A stretch of 64,000 bases of DNA from Irineochytrium annulatum. Taxonomy: Eukaryota > Chytridiomycota > Chytridiomycetes > Chytridiales > Chytridiaceae. The stretch spans positions 1 through 64,000 of the forward strand of contig JADGJL010000015.1 in assembly GCA_027600665.1 (NCBI GenBank). The letters run 5' to 3'. The position numbers and the translations under genes are program-made. The notes beneath the pieces were generated by a model. It ran no database searches. It was not told where the DNA came from and was given only the letters and a program-made list of their open reading frames with translations. Shown here piece after piece: positions 18,092 through 27,597 of the stretch (the stretch's first letter is position 1; every line of letters starts with the position of its first letter).

Positions 18092-18877
18092 TTATGATCC
18101 TGCTCCACGATACCGTTTCACGCCATAATTCCACAAAAGCAAACCCACGGAACCAAACACCAACCCCATCACAGGTGTCAGCAGTGCCATGCGATGCATC
18201 TCGGACCTTTCCAGGAACAGTGCCGCTGGATAAATGCCAACAAAGGCAAACGGAATGACCCAGGTCAGCAGCACCTGAATGGCACGGTTGTAGATCGTTA
18301 CCGGGTAACGCCCATATCCCTGGATGTTATACATCAATGGCAGAATACCTGTTGGTGCGTCCGAATAAAAGGACAACGAAGTCAGTGTGGTATAGATTCC
18401 GGCATAGATCATGACTGAGCTAAGCGCCAAAATAATCAAGGCAGGAATATGCCACCATTCCAGCACCAGGCCCATCTCTGCTCCGCTGAAGATCATAATG
18501 ATCAAGCCGATAAACGAGCCCACGAGTGCAGGCGGGTCTACATTTTCAAGCAAGATCTGGAACAAATTATGTGCAGGGCGTGTCAGGATACGATCCATCT
18601 CGCCTTTGACGATATACCGCTCACTGAATCCCCACAGATTGATAAAACAACTGAAGATGCCATAGGGCACCATAAAATATCCATAAACAAAGAGCACTTC
18701 ACTCTCACTCCAGCCGCCCAGGTTATCCGTATGGCGAAAGACCACAAAGATAAAGATCAGGTTGGTTGCCTGGAACAGCAGATCCGATAGGATCTCCACC
18801 CAGAAATCAGCACGGTACGTGAGTCGTGTTTTCATGTAGTTCTTCAAATATTCCCAGATCAGACCCATATAGTACAT
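18092..18877 (-). CDS. ABC-2 type exporter permease (DUF990-like), second subunit
   Basis: 261 residues, six hydrophobic helices, containing the family-like GEMDRILTRPAHNLFQILLE. Start follows AAGGGGG and lies four bases after the preceding permease gene. Third gene of an ATPase-permease-permease operon; the exported substrate is unknown. Confidence 0.88.
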   Translation of the reverse strand: MYYMGLIWEYLKNYMKTRLTYRADFWVEILSDLLFQATNLIFIFVVFRHTDNLGGWSESEVLFVYGYFMVPYGIFSCFINLWGFSERYIVKGEMDRILTRPAHNLFQILLENVDPPALVGSFIGLIIMIFSGAEMGLVLEWWHIPALIILALSSVMIYAGIYTTLTSLSFYSDAPTGILPLMYNIQGYGRYPVTIYNRAIQVLLTWVIPFAFVGIYPAALFLERSEMHRMALLTPVMGLVFGSVGLLLWNYGVKRYRGAGS

Positions 18878-18881
18878 TCTG

Positions 18882-19676
18882 TTATCCCCCTTGCACGAAC
18901 AGACGCTTGCGCGCCTTACGCCAGATCAGTACCATCGGAAGTAGCAGCAAGGCAAACCAGAACACCTGAATACCGAGTACATTCCAGATGGCGGTACCTT
19001 CCACTCTTCCAGTGAAGACCGAACCGGGCAGATACGTAATGGCCTGAAAAGGCAATACCTTCATCACCGCGGACATCCAGCCTGGATACAGGCTGATCGG
19101 GATGATGAGACCGGAGAACAAATCAACCACAACGCGTTTCATGCGCATCATGCCTTCATTGTTTTCCACAAAGAATGCCGCCAGTCCCGTGATCACATTA
19201 ATCTGGGAATTAATGAGGAAACTGAAGAACAGCATAACGAGAAAGCCAATCCACGCCGATGGCGCCGTAGGCAGTTCAACCGGGAACAGCAGAATGGCAA
19301 TGAGCATCCCCGGAATCATGAGGAGCAGGAAGCGGAAAATGCCTTCGCCAAGACCCTGCATCATTTTGACCATAACGTAATTGATTGGCCTGATGAATTG
19401 AATCGCAATGGAGCCATCCCGTATGTCTGCGGCAATCTCTCGGTCCAGGTTGTTAAAGTAAAAGGCACGTGCCATCCAGGATACAGCGATGTAGGTTGTC
19501 ATCTGTGCTGCCGTAAAGCCGCCAAGTTCACCACTGCTGCCATAAATGGCTTGCCAGGTAAAGTAATACACGCCGATATTCAGCGTATATATCAAAATGC
19601 CAGAGTAATAATTCACCCGGTATGCCAGCATCGTTAGAAAACGGATGCGCATGAAATCAATAAATGCACTATTCAT
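18882..19676 (-). CDS. ABC-2 type exporter permease, first subunit
   Basis: 264 residues from the ATG at 19676, about six transmembrane helices, with REIAADIRDGSIAIQFIRPINY matching the same conserved loop as its partner. The ATG lies one base past the ATPase stop codon, suggesting translational coupling; a GTG at 19688 overlapping the ATPase end is an alternative start. Confidence 0.87.
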   Translation of the reverse strand: MNSAFIDFMRIRFLTMLAYRVNYYSGILIYTLNIGVYYFTWQAIYGSSGELGGFTAAQMTTYIAVSWMARAFYFNNLDREIAADIRDGSIAIQFIRPINYVMVKMMQGLGEGIFRFLLLMIPGMLIAILLFPVELPTAPSAWIGFLVMLFFSFLINSQINVITGLAAFFVENNEGMMRMKRVVVDLFSGLIIPISLYPGWMSAVMKVLPFQAITYLPGSVFTGRVEGTAIWNVLGIQVFWFALLLLPMVLIWRKARKRLFVQGG

Positions 19677-19677
19677 C

Positions 19678-20724
19678 TTAGGATACACTCACCGCTTCTT
19701 TCCCTGCTCCCACAATCTCGGGACGCTCGGCGGAACCGGATTGGTAAATACTGCGCACAATCTCATCCGTGTTGATCTCGATAATCTGAATATCGGTAAT
19801 ATCGGCTTGTCCAACGACACGTCCGAGTACATCCGAAACGTTCAATTCCAGTGGAATCCATACGGATGCAGACAATTCATTCTCAACCGTCCAGCGCACA
19901 GGTAACGCCGCAGTCCATTCCTGCATCTGACTCATGTTGTGAGCTGAACCGAATTTGAAGCGAATTTCCCGTTCCTTGCCCCATTGGGACTTCAGATGAT
20001 CCAGACCTCCATCATAGATGATGTTACCCGCATCAAGCATGATCACCCTGGAACATAGGGCCTCAATGTCCTGCAAATCATGGGTTGTGAGCAAAATGGT
20101 TGTTCCATGCTCCTTGTTCATGTCCTTCAAGAAATCCCGAATTTCCGACTTCACCACAATGTCCAAACCAATGGTTGGTTCATCCAGAAAAACAATACTC
20201 GGGTTGTGCAACAATGCTGCCACCAACTCGCAGCGCATACGCTGACCAAGACTGAGCTTCCGCACCGGACGACTTAGCAGGTCCTGAAGCTGCAATCGCT
20301 CAACCAGTTCATCCAGCCTTTTACGGAAATCGACCTCTCCTACACGATATACTTTGCGCAATAAATGGAAGGATTCGATAACGCCAATATCCCACCACAA
20401 TTGACTGCGCTGACCAAAAACAACACCAATATTCTGTACAAACTTCTCCCGTTCCTGATACGGAACATATCCACCAACCGATATTTGCCCTGAAGTAGGC
20501 ACCAAAATGCCGGTCAACATCTTGATTGTTGTTGATTTACCGGCACCGTTCTCCCCGATATATCCGCATATTTCGCCCTGCGGAATCTGAAATGAAATAT
20601 CATTTACAGCCAATACCTCCTGGTATTGACGTGCAAACAGGTCCTGGAACGCGCCCTTCAGCCCACCTCGGCTTTTCTGGACGCTAAACGACTTGCGCAA
20701 ATCTTTGACATCAATCGCCAGCAT
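19678..20724 (-). CDS. ABC transporter ATPase (ABC-2 exporter)
   Basis: 348 residues. Walker A GENGAGKST, signature LSLGQRMR, Walker B IVFLDEPTIGLD and switch histidine in TTHDLQDIE are all intact. A C-terminal extension of about 100 residues follows the nucleotide-binding domain, typical of the NatA/DrrA-like group. It energises the two permeases encoded downstream. Divergent from the LCP gene. Substrate unknown. Confidence 0.92.
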   Translation of the reverse strand: MLAIDVKDLRKSFSVQKSRGGLKGAFQDLFARQYQEVLAVNDISFQIPQGEICGYIGENGAGKSTTIKMLTGILVPTSGQISVGGYVPYQEREKFVQNIGVVFGQRSQLWWDIGVIESFHLLRKVYRVGEVDFRKRLDELVERLQLQDLLSRPVRKLSLGQRMRCELVAALLHNPSIVFLDEPTIGLDIVVKSEIRDFLKDMNKEHGTTILLTTHDLQDIEALCSRVIMLDAGNIIYDGGLDHLKSQWGKEREIRFKFGSAHNMSQMQEWTAALPVRWTVENELSASVWIPLELNVSDVLGRVVGQADITDIQIIEINTDEIVRSIYQSGSAERPEIVGAGKEAVSVS

Positions 20725-20852
20725 GATTATACCTCACTTGGATTTTGTTGAAATTGCTTGTAGCCCAAAAAGAAATTATAATGGTATCAGTCAAAATTCA
20801 GCAATACCTGAACTCGTTTTTTATTTCATCTCAAATACAAAGGAGAGCTAGC

Positions 20853-21896
20853 ATGACCAGAAAGACGAAGAGAACCATCTGGATTTCTCTTGCCGCCTTC
20901 GTGTTAATTGTCGGAGGAGCTGCGGCATACTATTTCGGTTCTATTCTCAATCAGTTGGACGGTTTGGCAAAAGACGGTGACGAATCACCATTCGCCGGTA
21001 TCGAAAATGTGGAGAAAGTCAATACACCTGACCCACCCAAATGGGAAGGCACAGAGACGGTCAATATTCTCGTTATGGGTGTCGATGCGCGCGGATTGAA
21101 AAAAGGTGAAGTTCCCCGCTCCGACAGCATGATGGTCGTATCGCTCGACCCACTTACCAAAAAAATCAATCTATTCTCCATTCTGCGCGACACATACGTC
21201 GATATTGACGGGTATGGTAAAGAGCGGATCAACACTGCCATCACCCATGGCCCGAATGCAGCGATGCAAGCTGCCGGCGACCTGCTCGGCATTCCTGTAC
21301 AGTATTATGTGTATACGGATTTCCAAGGATTCATCAAATTGGTGGATGCCGTTGGCGGTGTTGATTTTAATGTGGAGAAAGACATGCACTATACAAGTAA
21401 AGCAGACAATAACGAATACGATATTGATCTCAAAAAAGGGTATCAGCATCTGGATGGCGAGACAGCTCTCATGTACGTTCGTTTCCGTCATGATGCGATG
21501 TCGGATTTCGCTCGTTCCGAGCGTCAGCGTGAATTGCTGAAAGCTGTTACGGCAAAAATGCAGTCCACCACTACCATAGCCAAACTGCCTGCCATTCTGG
21601 AACAGGTTAATCCTTACGTAGATACGAATCTGACACTCTCCGATATGTGGAAGCTGGGTGGACTCGGATACCAGAGCAGCATGAACGGCAGTGAGCAGAT
21701 CCCACCAATGAACCTGTTGAAAGAAGAACGTACAGCAGGTGGTGCGCAAGTATTAACGGTTACAAATGAAGAAAAATTGAAGCAGCATATTCAGGATATT
21801 ATTCACCCGCCTGCTACAACAGATGATAGTACGACCAGCACCGAAGATAAAACAGCCAGTGGTGACGATCAGAAGTCAGAACAACCGGCTCAGTAA
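20853..21896 (+). CDS. LytR-CpsA-Psr (LCP) family wall glycopolymer ligase
   Basis: 347 residues from the ATG at 20853, which follows AAAGGAGAG; an upstream TTG at 20745 is in frame but has no site. A basic N-terminus and one membrane anchor (about 7-28) precede the LCP domain with RSDSMMVVSL, ILRDTYVDIDGYGKERIN and RFRHDAMSDFARSERQ, which carry the conserved phosphate-binding arginines. These enzymes attach teichoic acids or capsule to peptidoglycan. The tail is Thr/Ser/Asp-rich and probably disordered. Confidence 0.93.
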   Translation: MTRKTKRTIWISLAAFVLIVGGAAAYYFGSILNQLDGLAKDGDESPFAGIENVEKVNTPDPPKWEGTETVNILVMGVDARGLKKGEVPRSDSMMVVSLDPLTKKINLFSILRDTYVDIDGYGKERINTAITHGPNAAMQAAGDLLGIPVQYYVYTDFQGFIKLVDAVGGVDFNVEKDMHYTSKADNNEYDIDLKKGYQHLDGETALMYVRFRHDAMSDFARSERQRELLKAVTAKMQSTTTIAKLPAILEQVNPYVDTNLTLSDMWKLGGLGYQSSMNGSEQIPPMNLLKEERTAGGAQVLTVTNEEKLKQHIQDIIHPPATTDDSTTSTEDKTASGDDQKSEQPAQ

Positions 21897-21903
21897 TCTA
21901 AAC

Positions 21904-21940
21904 ATGCAGAGGGCAGCCATTACGCTGCCCTCTCGTTGTG
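21904..21940 (+). terminator. Hairpin after the LCP gene
   Basis: AGAGGGCAGC/GCTGCCCTCT with a CATTA-type loop just past the stop codon. The following T stretch is short, so termination strength is uncertain. Confidence 0.55.
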
Positions 21941-22027
21941 CCCGGCTATACTATTATGAGAAAATCATCATATCTTTCTGTGGCTTGTGCCTTTATTATA
22001 TTTTGAATTACGAAAGGAAGTTATCTT

Positions 22028-23347
22028 ATGAAACCATCACGTTCCCGATCCGAACTTCTATACGCAGAAGCACTTGAACATATTGTAGGAGGGGTGAACA
22101 GCCCTTCACGCTCGTTTAAAGCCGTTGGCGGCGGTGCACCTGTATTTATGAAAAAAGCCCAGGGCGCCCACTTCTGGGATGTTGATGACAACCGTTACAT
22201 TGATTATCTGGCCGCTTACGGTCCGATTGTTACAGGACATGCCCACCCTCATATTACGCAGGCAATTACAGAAGCTGCAGCCAATGGAGTACTGTACGGT
22301 ACCCCGACTGAATTAGAGATCAAGCTTGCCAAAATGCTGAAGGAAGCCATTCCTTCCATGGATAAAGTACGCTTTGTTAACTCTGGTACAGAGGCGGTCA
22401 TGACTACAATTCGGGTAGCTCGTGCCTACACCAAACGCAACAAGATCGTAAAATTCGCCGGATGTTACCATGGTCACTCGGATCTGGTGCTTGTGGCGGC
22501 CGGTTCTGGCCCGTCCACGCTGGGTATCCCGGATAGTGCCGGCATTCCTACCAGTATTGCGCAAGAGGTCATCACCGTGCCTTACAATGACCTGGATAGC
22601 CTCAAAGCTGCACTGGAGCACTGGGGTGACGATGTTGCCGCGGTCATGGTTGAACCGATCGTTGGCAACTTCGGTATGGTTATGCCGGAACCCGGCTTCC
22701 TGGAAGGTCTCTGTGCCATGACACGCGCCAACGGCTCACTGGTTATCTATGACGAGGTGATTACGGCTTTCCGTTTCCATTACGGTTCCACACAGACGTA
22801 TGCCGGGCTCGATAATCATGCGGAGATTGAACCGGATCTAACGGCTCTTGGTAAAATTATTGGTGGCGGCCTGCCCATCGGTGCTTACGGCGGACGCAAA
22901 CACGTTATGGAGCAGGTTGCTCCACTCGGCCCGGCTTATCAAGCGGGAACGATGGCTGGTAACCCGGCATCCATCTCGGCTGGTATCGCATGTCTGGAGG
23001 TCCTGCAAGGCGCAGGTGTATACGAGGAGATGGAACGCCTTGCTATCGACCTGACAGCAGGTCTGCAAGCTTCTGCTGACCGTCATGGGATTGCACTGAC
23101 AATCAACCGGATTCGCGGTGCATTCTCCACCCATTTCTGTGATCACCCGGTGACGAACTACGATCATGCTCAAGACACAGACGGAGAACGGTTCGCTTCC
23201 TTCTTCCGCCACATGCTGGACCGTGGCATTAACCTCGCTCCGTCCAAGTACGAAGCTTGGTTCCTGACTACGGCTCATACACACGAGGATGTACAGGCTA
23301 CATTGGAAGCCGCAGAAGCTTCCTTCAAGGCAATGGCTCAGGAATAA
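22028..23347 (+). CDS. hemL: Glutamate-1-semialdehyde 2,1-aminomutase
   Basis: 439 residues, a PLP enzyme making 5-aminolevulinate for haem synthesis. Key features are [46 protein letters not shown] and the PLP lysine in [22 protein letters not shown] precedes the ATG. No other haem gene is near, so it could be the second paralogue (GsaB type) that many bacilli carry besides the hem-operon copy. Confidence 0.95.
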   Translation: MKPSRSRSELLYAEALEHIVGGVNSPSRSFKAVGGGAPVFMKKAQGAHFWDVDDNRYIDYLAAYGPIVTGHAHPHITQAITEAAANGVLYGTPTELEIKLAKMLKEAIPSMDKVRFVNSGTEAVMTTIRVARAYTKRNKIVKFAGCYHGHSDLVLVAAGSGPSTLGIPDSAGIPTSIAQEVITVPYNDLDSLKAALEHWGDDVAAVMVEPIVGNFGMVMPEPGFLEGLCAMTRANGSLVIYDEVITAFRFHYGSTQTYAGLDNHAEIEPDLTALGKIIGGGLPIGAYGGRKHVMEQVAPLGPAYQAGTMAGNPASISAGIACLEVLQGAGVYEEMERLAIDLTAGLQASADRHGIALTINRIRGAFSTHFCDHPVTNYDHAQDTDGERFASFFRHMLDRGINLAPSKYEAWFLTTAHTHEDVQATLEAAEASFKAMAQE

Positions 23348-23411
23348 TCCGAATATCTCCCATCCAAATGTAACGTACAAACAATAGTTGAGAGACAGCA
23401 ACTACGAAAAG

Positions 23412-23457
23412 AGGCGTCCAACAAGTGTTCAACTTGTGCGGACGCCTTTGTTTTTTT
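23412..23457 (+). terminator. Terminator after hemL
   Basis: AGGCGTCC/GGACGCCT stem enclosing an inner ACAAGT/ACTTGT hairpin, followed by a T run. The 108 bases from here to the next gene end hold nothing I recognise. Confidence 0.85.
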
Positions 23458-23565
23458 ACAAATAGGGGTGATTGGTTTACATAGGGTTAGGATGAGATGT
23501 TATGCAACATCTTCAAGCGTAGCTTATTAATAGGGTGCACTGTTATGATCCTGCCATTACTTAAC

Positions 23566-24951
23566 TTATCTCTGACTGATCTGCAGCTTCAAAATTTCCT
23601 CTCGGATCACCTGCATCCCTTCCTCGATTCGCTGCTTCGGCACATTGGAGATGTTCAATCGTAACATCTGATCCTGATGTACCTGATAGGTTCCCTCTGG
23701 ATAATACCGTTCAGTCGTATCAACGATGACTCCGCGCTTTTGAAGCCGGGATAGCAGAACACGAAGCGGCATATCACCCGCCAAAGGTAACACCGTATGC
23801 TCTCCTCCTGTTCGAGGAGCGTCCATAAACGGAGCAAAGTCTGGATAAGCGTCCAGCTGCTCCTGCACCGTGTGCATCCGAGCAGCATAGCGGTTGCGAA
23901 TCACTTTCCTGTGATGAGCAAACATGCCGCTATGGACATAGATCTCCAGAGCAGCTTGAGACAGGACGGAAGTGTCGATATCAAGCATTTTTTTGTAAGC
24001 ACCAAAAGATTGAATGAGTGGTAAGGGCAGAACGGCTACACCAATACGCAAGCCTGGAAACAAAATTTTGGAGTAACTCTTCAGATAGATGACCCGGCCT
24101 TCCGTATCATAGGACCATAGCGGGTCCTGTTTCGTATTGTCATCCAGATCAGACAGATAATCATCCTCCACCAGATACACATCGTACCGCTGAGCAAGCC
24201 GGATCAGTCTCTTCTTCTCCGCAATCAGTAACGATGTACCAATCGGATTGTGAAAGCGTGGCATGACATAGAAAAACTTGATCTCTTCCTCTGCGAACTG
24301 ACGTTCAAGCGATGCCCAGTCCAGCCCATCTTGGGTACGTCTCACACCAGCAATAGGTACATTTAATCCACTCAGTAGAGAAGGCATATTGTGATAGGTC
24401 GGTAGTTCAAGCATTACTGTTCTTTTTCCATTGGGAAAAGGCATCAACGCAAGTACAGCCAGCGCCTGTTGCACACCTGATGTGATAAAGAACTGCTCTG
24501 TTCTTGCAAAAACCTGATAATCCGCAAATTGCTTCTGCAACAGCAGAATTAGCGAAGGCAATCCCTGATCTGTTCCATACATAAACAACTCTGCCTGTTT
24601 CTTCTCCATCGCCTGATCCACGCAATGACGAAAGTCCGCATAAGGGAACACCCGCGGATCCGGAGCAGCCGAAGCGAAGTCCAATGCTCCCTGCCAGTCC
24701 ATATCCTGAGCACCTGTCCCGTTCTGTACGGCATAATAGCCGGATTGAGGGATGGCGTACACCAAATGCCGCTGTTCCAACCATTCATATGCACGAATTG
24801 CTGTGCTTACACTGCATTGATACTGTTCAGCTATAACTCGCACGGCTGGCAGTCGGATGCCCTTATCTGCCCACTGGCGACGATCCTGCTGCTGCATCTG
24901 TTCCTGAATCCATTGCTTTATAGCTTCGGCAATCACTTCATATTTTCTCAC
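23566..24951 (-). CDS. MocR-type regulator (GntR helix-turn-helix fused to PLP aminotransferase fold)
   Basis: 461 residues from the preferred GTG at 24951, which has GGAGAGGAG eight bases upstream; the GTG at 24960 is too close to that site. The N-terminal winged helix (RLPAVRVIAEQYQCSVSTAIRAYEWLE) is followed by a class I aminotransferase domain with the PLP lysine in YLKSYSKILFPGLRIG. MocR proteins sense PLP-linked amino compounds and commonly control a divergent gene, here the EamA transporter. A perfect palindrome lies just upstream of the start. Confidence 0.92.
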   Translation of the reverse strand: MRKYEVIAEAIKQWIQEQMQQQDRRQWADKGIRLPAVRVIAEQYQCSVSTAIRAYEWLEQRHLVYAIPQSGYYAVQNGTGAQDMDWQGALDFASAAPDPRVFPYADFRHCVDQAMEKKQAELFMYGTDQGLPSLILLLQKQFADYQVFARTEQFFITSGVQQALAVLALMPFPNGKRTVMLELPTYHNMPSLLSGLNVPIAGVRRTQDGLDWASLERQFAEEEIKFFYVMPRFHNPIGTSLLIAEKKRLIRLAQRYDVYLVEDDYLSDLDDNTKQDPLWSYDTEGRVIYLKSYSKILFPGLRIGVAVLPLPLIQSFGAYKKMLDIDTSVLSQAALEIYVHSGMFAHHRKVIRNRYAARMHTVQEQLDAYPDFAPFMDAPRTGGEHTVLPLAGDMPLRVLLSRLQKRGVIVDTTERYYPEGTYQVHQDQMLRLNISNVPKQRIEEGMQVIREEILKLQISQR

Positions 24952-24971
24952 CGCACCCACTCCTCTCCTAT

Positions 24972-24989
24972 AACTGTACCGATACAGTT
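24972..24989. promoter_or_regulatory. Probable MocR operator palindrome
   Basis: AACTGTA-CCGA-TACAGTT is a perfect 7-base inverted repeat with a four-base spacer, 21 bases before the regulator start in the divergent intergenic region. Confidence 0.6.
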
Positions 24990-25118
24990 TAACCTTTTAT
25001 CTATTGTAGCACGATGCACCCGGCAGTATATTGAATAAGGCAAGCACGTGCCTTGAACCTGACATATTTCAGGATGATAAAGATCCTACGCTATGACAAA
25101 TGTATTGGAGGAGCATTC

Positions 25119-26054
25119 ATGAACACAGCACATACTCGGGGATACGCATATATCGCAGCTGTATTGTACGCGGCTATTATCGGTCTATCTTTTCTATTTG
25201 TTAAAATGACGGTCACTGTTGCACATCCCATTGATGTGCTTGCCCACCGATTTGCGTTGTCGCTAATCGTTGTTAGCATTCCTGTCGTTTTGGGTTGGAT
25301 CAAAATCCGACTGAACCTTCGTGATCTGTGGCGAATTATTCCACTGGGGCTGTTATCTCCCGTCCTATTTTTTGCCTTTCAAGCCTTTGGACTCGTCTCG
25401 TCCAACTCATCGGAAGCGGGTATTATTCAGGCTATGGCCCCTATTTTCACTCTCATTCTCGCTTCTGTCTTCTTGAAAGAACGAACATCCACCCTGCAGA
25501 AGCTTTTTCTGCTTTTGTCTGTCGCTGGAGTTGTTTTTATTTTCATGATGCAAGGTAATGGCATGTCTTTGGGTAACCTGAAGGGCATTGCATTATTGCT
25601 GTTATCCACGGTGTGTTTTGCAGGTTATGGCGTACTTGCGAGACCATTAACCCAGAAGTATAAACCGATGGAATTAACATGGGTCACGCTGATGGTTGGC
25701 TGTGTTGTATTTAACGCAGTCTCCTTGGTCCGACATGCTTCAAGCGGTTCCATGATGGACTACATCAAACCACTGGGAGATGCCTCCTATCTGGGTGCCC
25801 TTGCTTATCTGGCGTTCCTCTCCACCATGATCTCCACCCTGCTTGCGAGCTATGCCCTGACCCATCTGGAGGCGTCCCAGATGAGTGTATTCAGCAACCT
25901 GTCCACACTCATCTCCATCGTAGGAGGTGCATGGATATTGCACGAACCTGTTGGTAGTCATCACTATATTGGTGCATTGTTGATTATCGCAGGTGTGCTT
26001 GGCACCAATATGAGCGGTCGCAAACATAGGCTGGTCAGTGGAATCAAAGCGTGA
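25119..26054 (+). CDS. EamA/DMT-family transporter
   Basis: 311 residues with ten hydrophobic helices in two EamA repeats (second half ends in ISIVGGAWILHEPVGSHHYIGALLIIAGVLGTNMS). The ATG at 25119 follows TTGGAGGAGC; an upstream TTG at 25053 is in frame but lacks a site. Divergent from the MocR gene, so probably an amino-compound or cofactor exporter under its control. Substrate unknown. Confidence 0.9.
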   Translation: MNTAHTRGYAYIAAVLYAAIIGLSFLFVKMTVTVAHPIDVLAHRFALSLIVVSIPVVLGWIKIRLNLRDLWRIIPLGLLSPVLFFAFQAFGLVSSNSSEAGIIQAMAPIFTLILASVFLKERTSTLQKLFLLLSVAGVVFIFMMQGNGMSLGNLKGIALLLLSTVCFAGYGVLARPLTQKYKPMELTWVTLMVGCVVFNAVSLVRHASSGSMMDYIKPLGDASYLGALAYLAFLSTMISTLLASYALTHLEASQMSVFSNLSTLISIVGGAWILHEPVGSHHYIGALLIIAGVLGTNMSGRKHRLVSGIKA

Positions 26055-26084
26055 TATAATTCTGGAAATTGTAAACTTTTGTTA

Positions 26085-26440
26085 TCCGCGATGATGAAGA
26101 GAAGTACATATGTCAGGATGCTACAGAGAGCCGGCGGCTGGTGGGAGTCGGTGCATCGGATATGTGGAAATGGGCTTCGGAGTTCCAAGTTGAACAAAGT
26201 CTGTATCCTTTCCTAGGAATACACACTTTCAGTAGGCGAGGCGGCATGTCCAGCCGTTATCCATGGACAGGATATCGATAGGCATGGAAGCTCATAAAAG
26301 AGCTCCTGGTAGATACCTCATCCGTATCCCTCAAGTGGGCCGCAACAGAGCGGCCAATGAAGGTGGCACCGCGAGGCACAAGCTTCGTCCTTTATTCTGT
26401 TCCCAACCGGGGAATGAGATAAAAGACGAAGCTTTTTTGA
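26085..26440 (+). promoter_or_regulatory. T-box leader specific for tRNA-Trp, upstream of trpS
   Basis: Stem I begins with GATGATGAAGAGAAGTA and contains the AGAGAGCCGG and GGTGGGAGTCGGTGC elements. The probable specifier codon is TGG at 26165-26167 (Trp); a second TGG at 26171 is less likely. The T-box AAGGTGGCACCGCGAG (26360-26375) exposes TGGC, complementary to the GCCA acceptor end of tRNA-Trp. The terminator AAGCTTCGTC/GACGAAGCTTTTTT follows. Uncharged tRNA-Trp should therefore switch trpS on. Confidence 0.93.
26388..26440 (+). terminator. T-box terminator before trpS
   Basis: AAGCTTCGTC pairs with GACGAAGCTT and is followed by a T run; the 5' arm overlaps the region that would form the antiterminator with the T-box sequence. 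Confidence 0.85.
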
Positions 26441-26535
26441 TTTTTTTGCAGGCTGAAAGGAGGTGATGGTCGTGGAAGATGGCTGGTGGCGACAGCTCAA
26501 TGTTGAAGAATCACAAAACCAAAGGAGAATAAACC

Positions 26536-27528
26536 ATGAACAAAAAGAAGGATATTATTTTGACAGGAGATCGGACTACCGGACAACTTCATCTCGGCCA
26601 TTACGTAGGCAGCCTGCGCAGTCGGGTACAATTGCAGGAAGAGTACAAAACCTATATTTTACTGGCAGATGTTCAGGCACTCACCACCCACTATGATCAA
26701 CCTGGCCTGATTGCAGATAGTGTTCATCAAGTCACGCTTGATTACCTCGCCGTAGGCATTGATCCGAACAAAGCTACCCTGTTCATTCAATCCATGATTC
26801 CGGAAATTGCGGAATTGACTGTGATCTTCTCCATGTTTGTTACCGTCAATACACTCCGGCATAATCCGACTATCAAGAGCGAAGCACGTGATCGCGGATA
26901 TACCGACCTGTACTACGGATTTCTCGGATATCCGGTCAGTCAGGCTGCTGATATTGCATTCTGTAAAGCCACCCTTGTTCCAGCAGGGGAAGATCAGATT
27001 CCTCACATTGAGACAGCACGAAAATTGGTTCGCCGGTTCAACGAGTTATACGCTCCCATTCTCCCCGAACCCCGCATTTTGACCGGAGAGCGGCTTGGAG
27101 GGCTGGATGGCGTTGGTAAGATGAGCAAAAGCATGGGCAATGCGATCTCATTAAATGCAAGTCCTGAGGATGTAAAAGCTAAATTGATCAAGGCCAAGAC
27201 AGATCCTGCCCGCATCCATCGTTCCGATCCGGGACATCCGGATATCTGCCCTGTTTTTGCCTATCATCAGCTTTTCCGCAAGGAGAACGCAGTCGAAATA
27301 CATGCCAGTTGTAGTCAAGGCCGGATTGGATGCAAAGATTGTAAACAGATCGCAGGTGAAGCCATCAATGATCTGCTTGCTCCTTTTCGCGAACGACGTA
27401 ATTATTATGAACAGCGTGATGATCAGGTGAAAGAGATTCTTATCGAGGGTACCCGTGAGGCTAGAAAAGCGGCCCAGGAAACGATGTTAGAGGTAAGAGA
27501 TGCCATGGGCATTCGTTATTTCGACTGA
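26536..27528 (+). CDS. trpS: Tryptophanyl-tRNA synthetase with a four-cysteine motif
   Basis: 330 residues. Class I signatures: GQLHLGHYVGS (HIGH) and GVGKMSKSMGN (KMSKS). It charges tRNA-Trp. Unusually it carries cysteines spaced C-x20-C-x6-C-x2-C (DICPV... ASCSQGRIGCKDC, residues about 236-267), close to the C-x22-C-x6-C-x2-C of the [4Fe-4S]-containing TrpRS of Thermotoga maritima. AAAGGAG precedes the ATG. It is controlled by the T-box leader. Many bacilli have a TrpRS without these cysteines, so this may be a second or alternative TrpRS. Confidence 0.95.
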   Translation: MNKKKDIILTGDRTTGQLHLGHYVGSLRSRVQLQEEYKTYILLADVQALTTHYDQPGLIADSVHQVTLDYLAVGIDPNKATLFIQSMIPEIAELTVIFSMFVTVNTLRHNPTIKSEARDRGYTDLYYGFLGYPVSQAADIAFCKATLVPAGEDQIPHIETARKLVRRFNELYAPILPEPRILTGERLGGLDGVGKMSKSMGNAISLNASPEDVKAKLIKAKTDPARIHRSDPGHPDICPVFAYHQLFRKENAVEIHASCSQGRIGCKDCKQIAGEAINDLLAPFRERRNYYEQRDDQVKEILIEGTREARKAAQETMLEVRDAMGIRYFD

Positions 27529-27597
27529 CGGTATGAAGGGCTTCAAACACGTTAACACTGCTGAGGACAGTCTAATGGGAAAAGGGGACTCTTCAGC

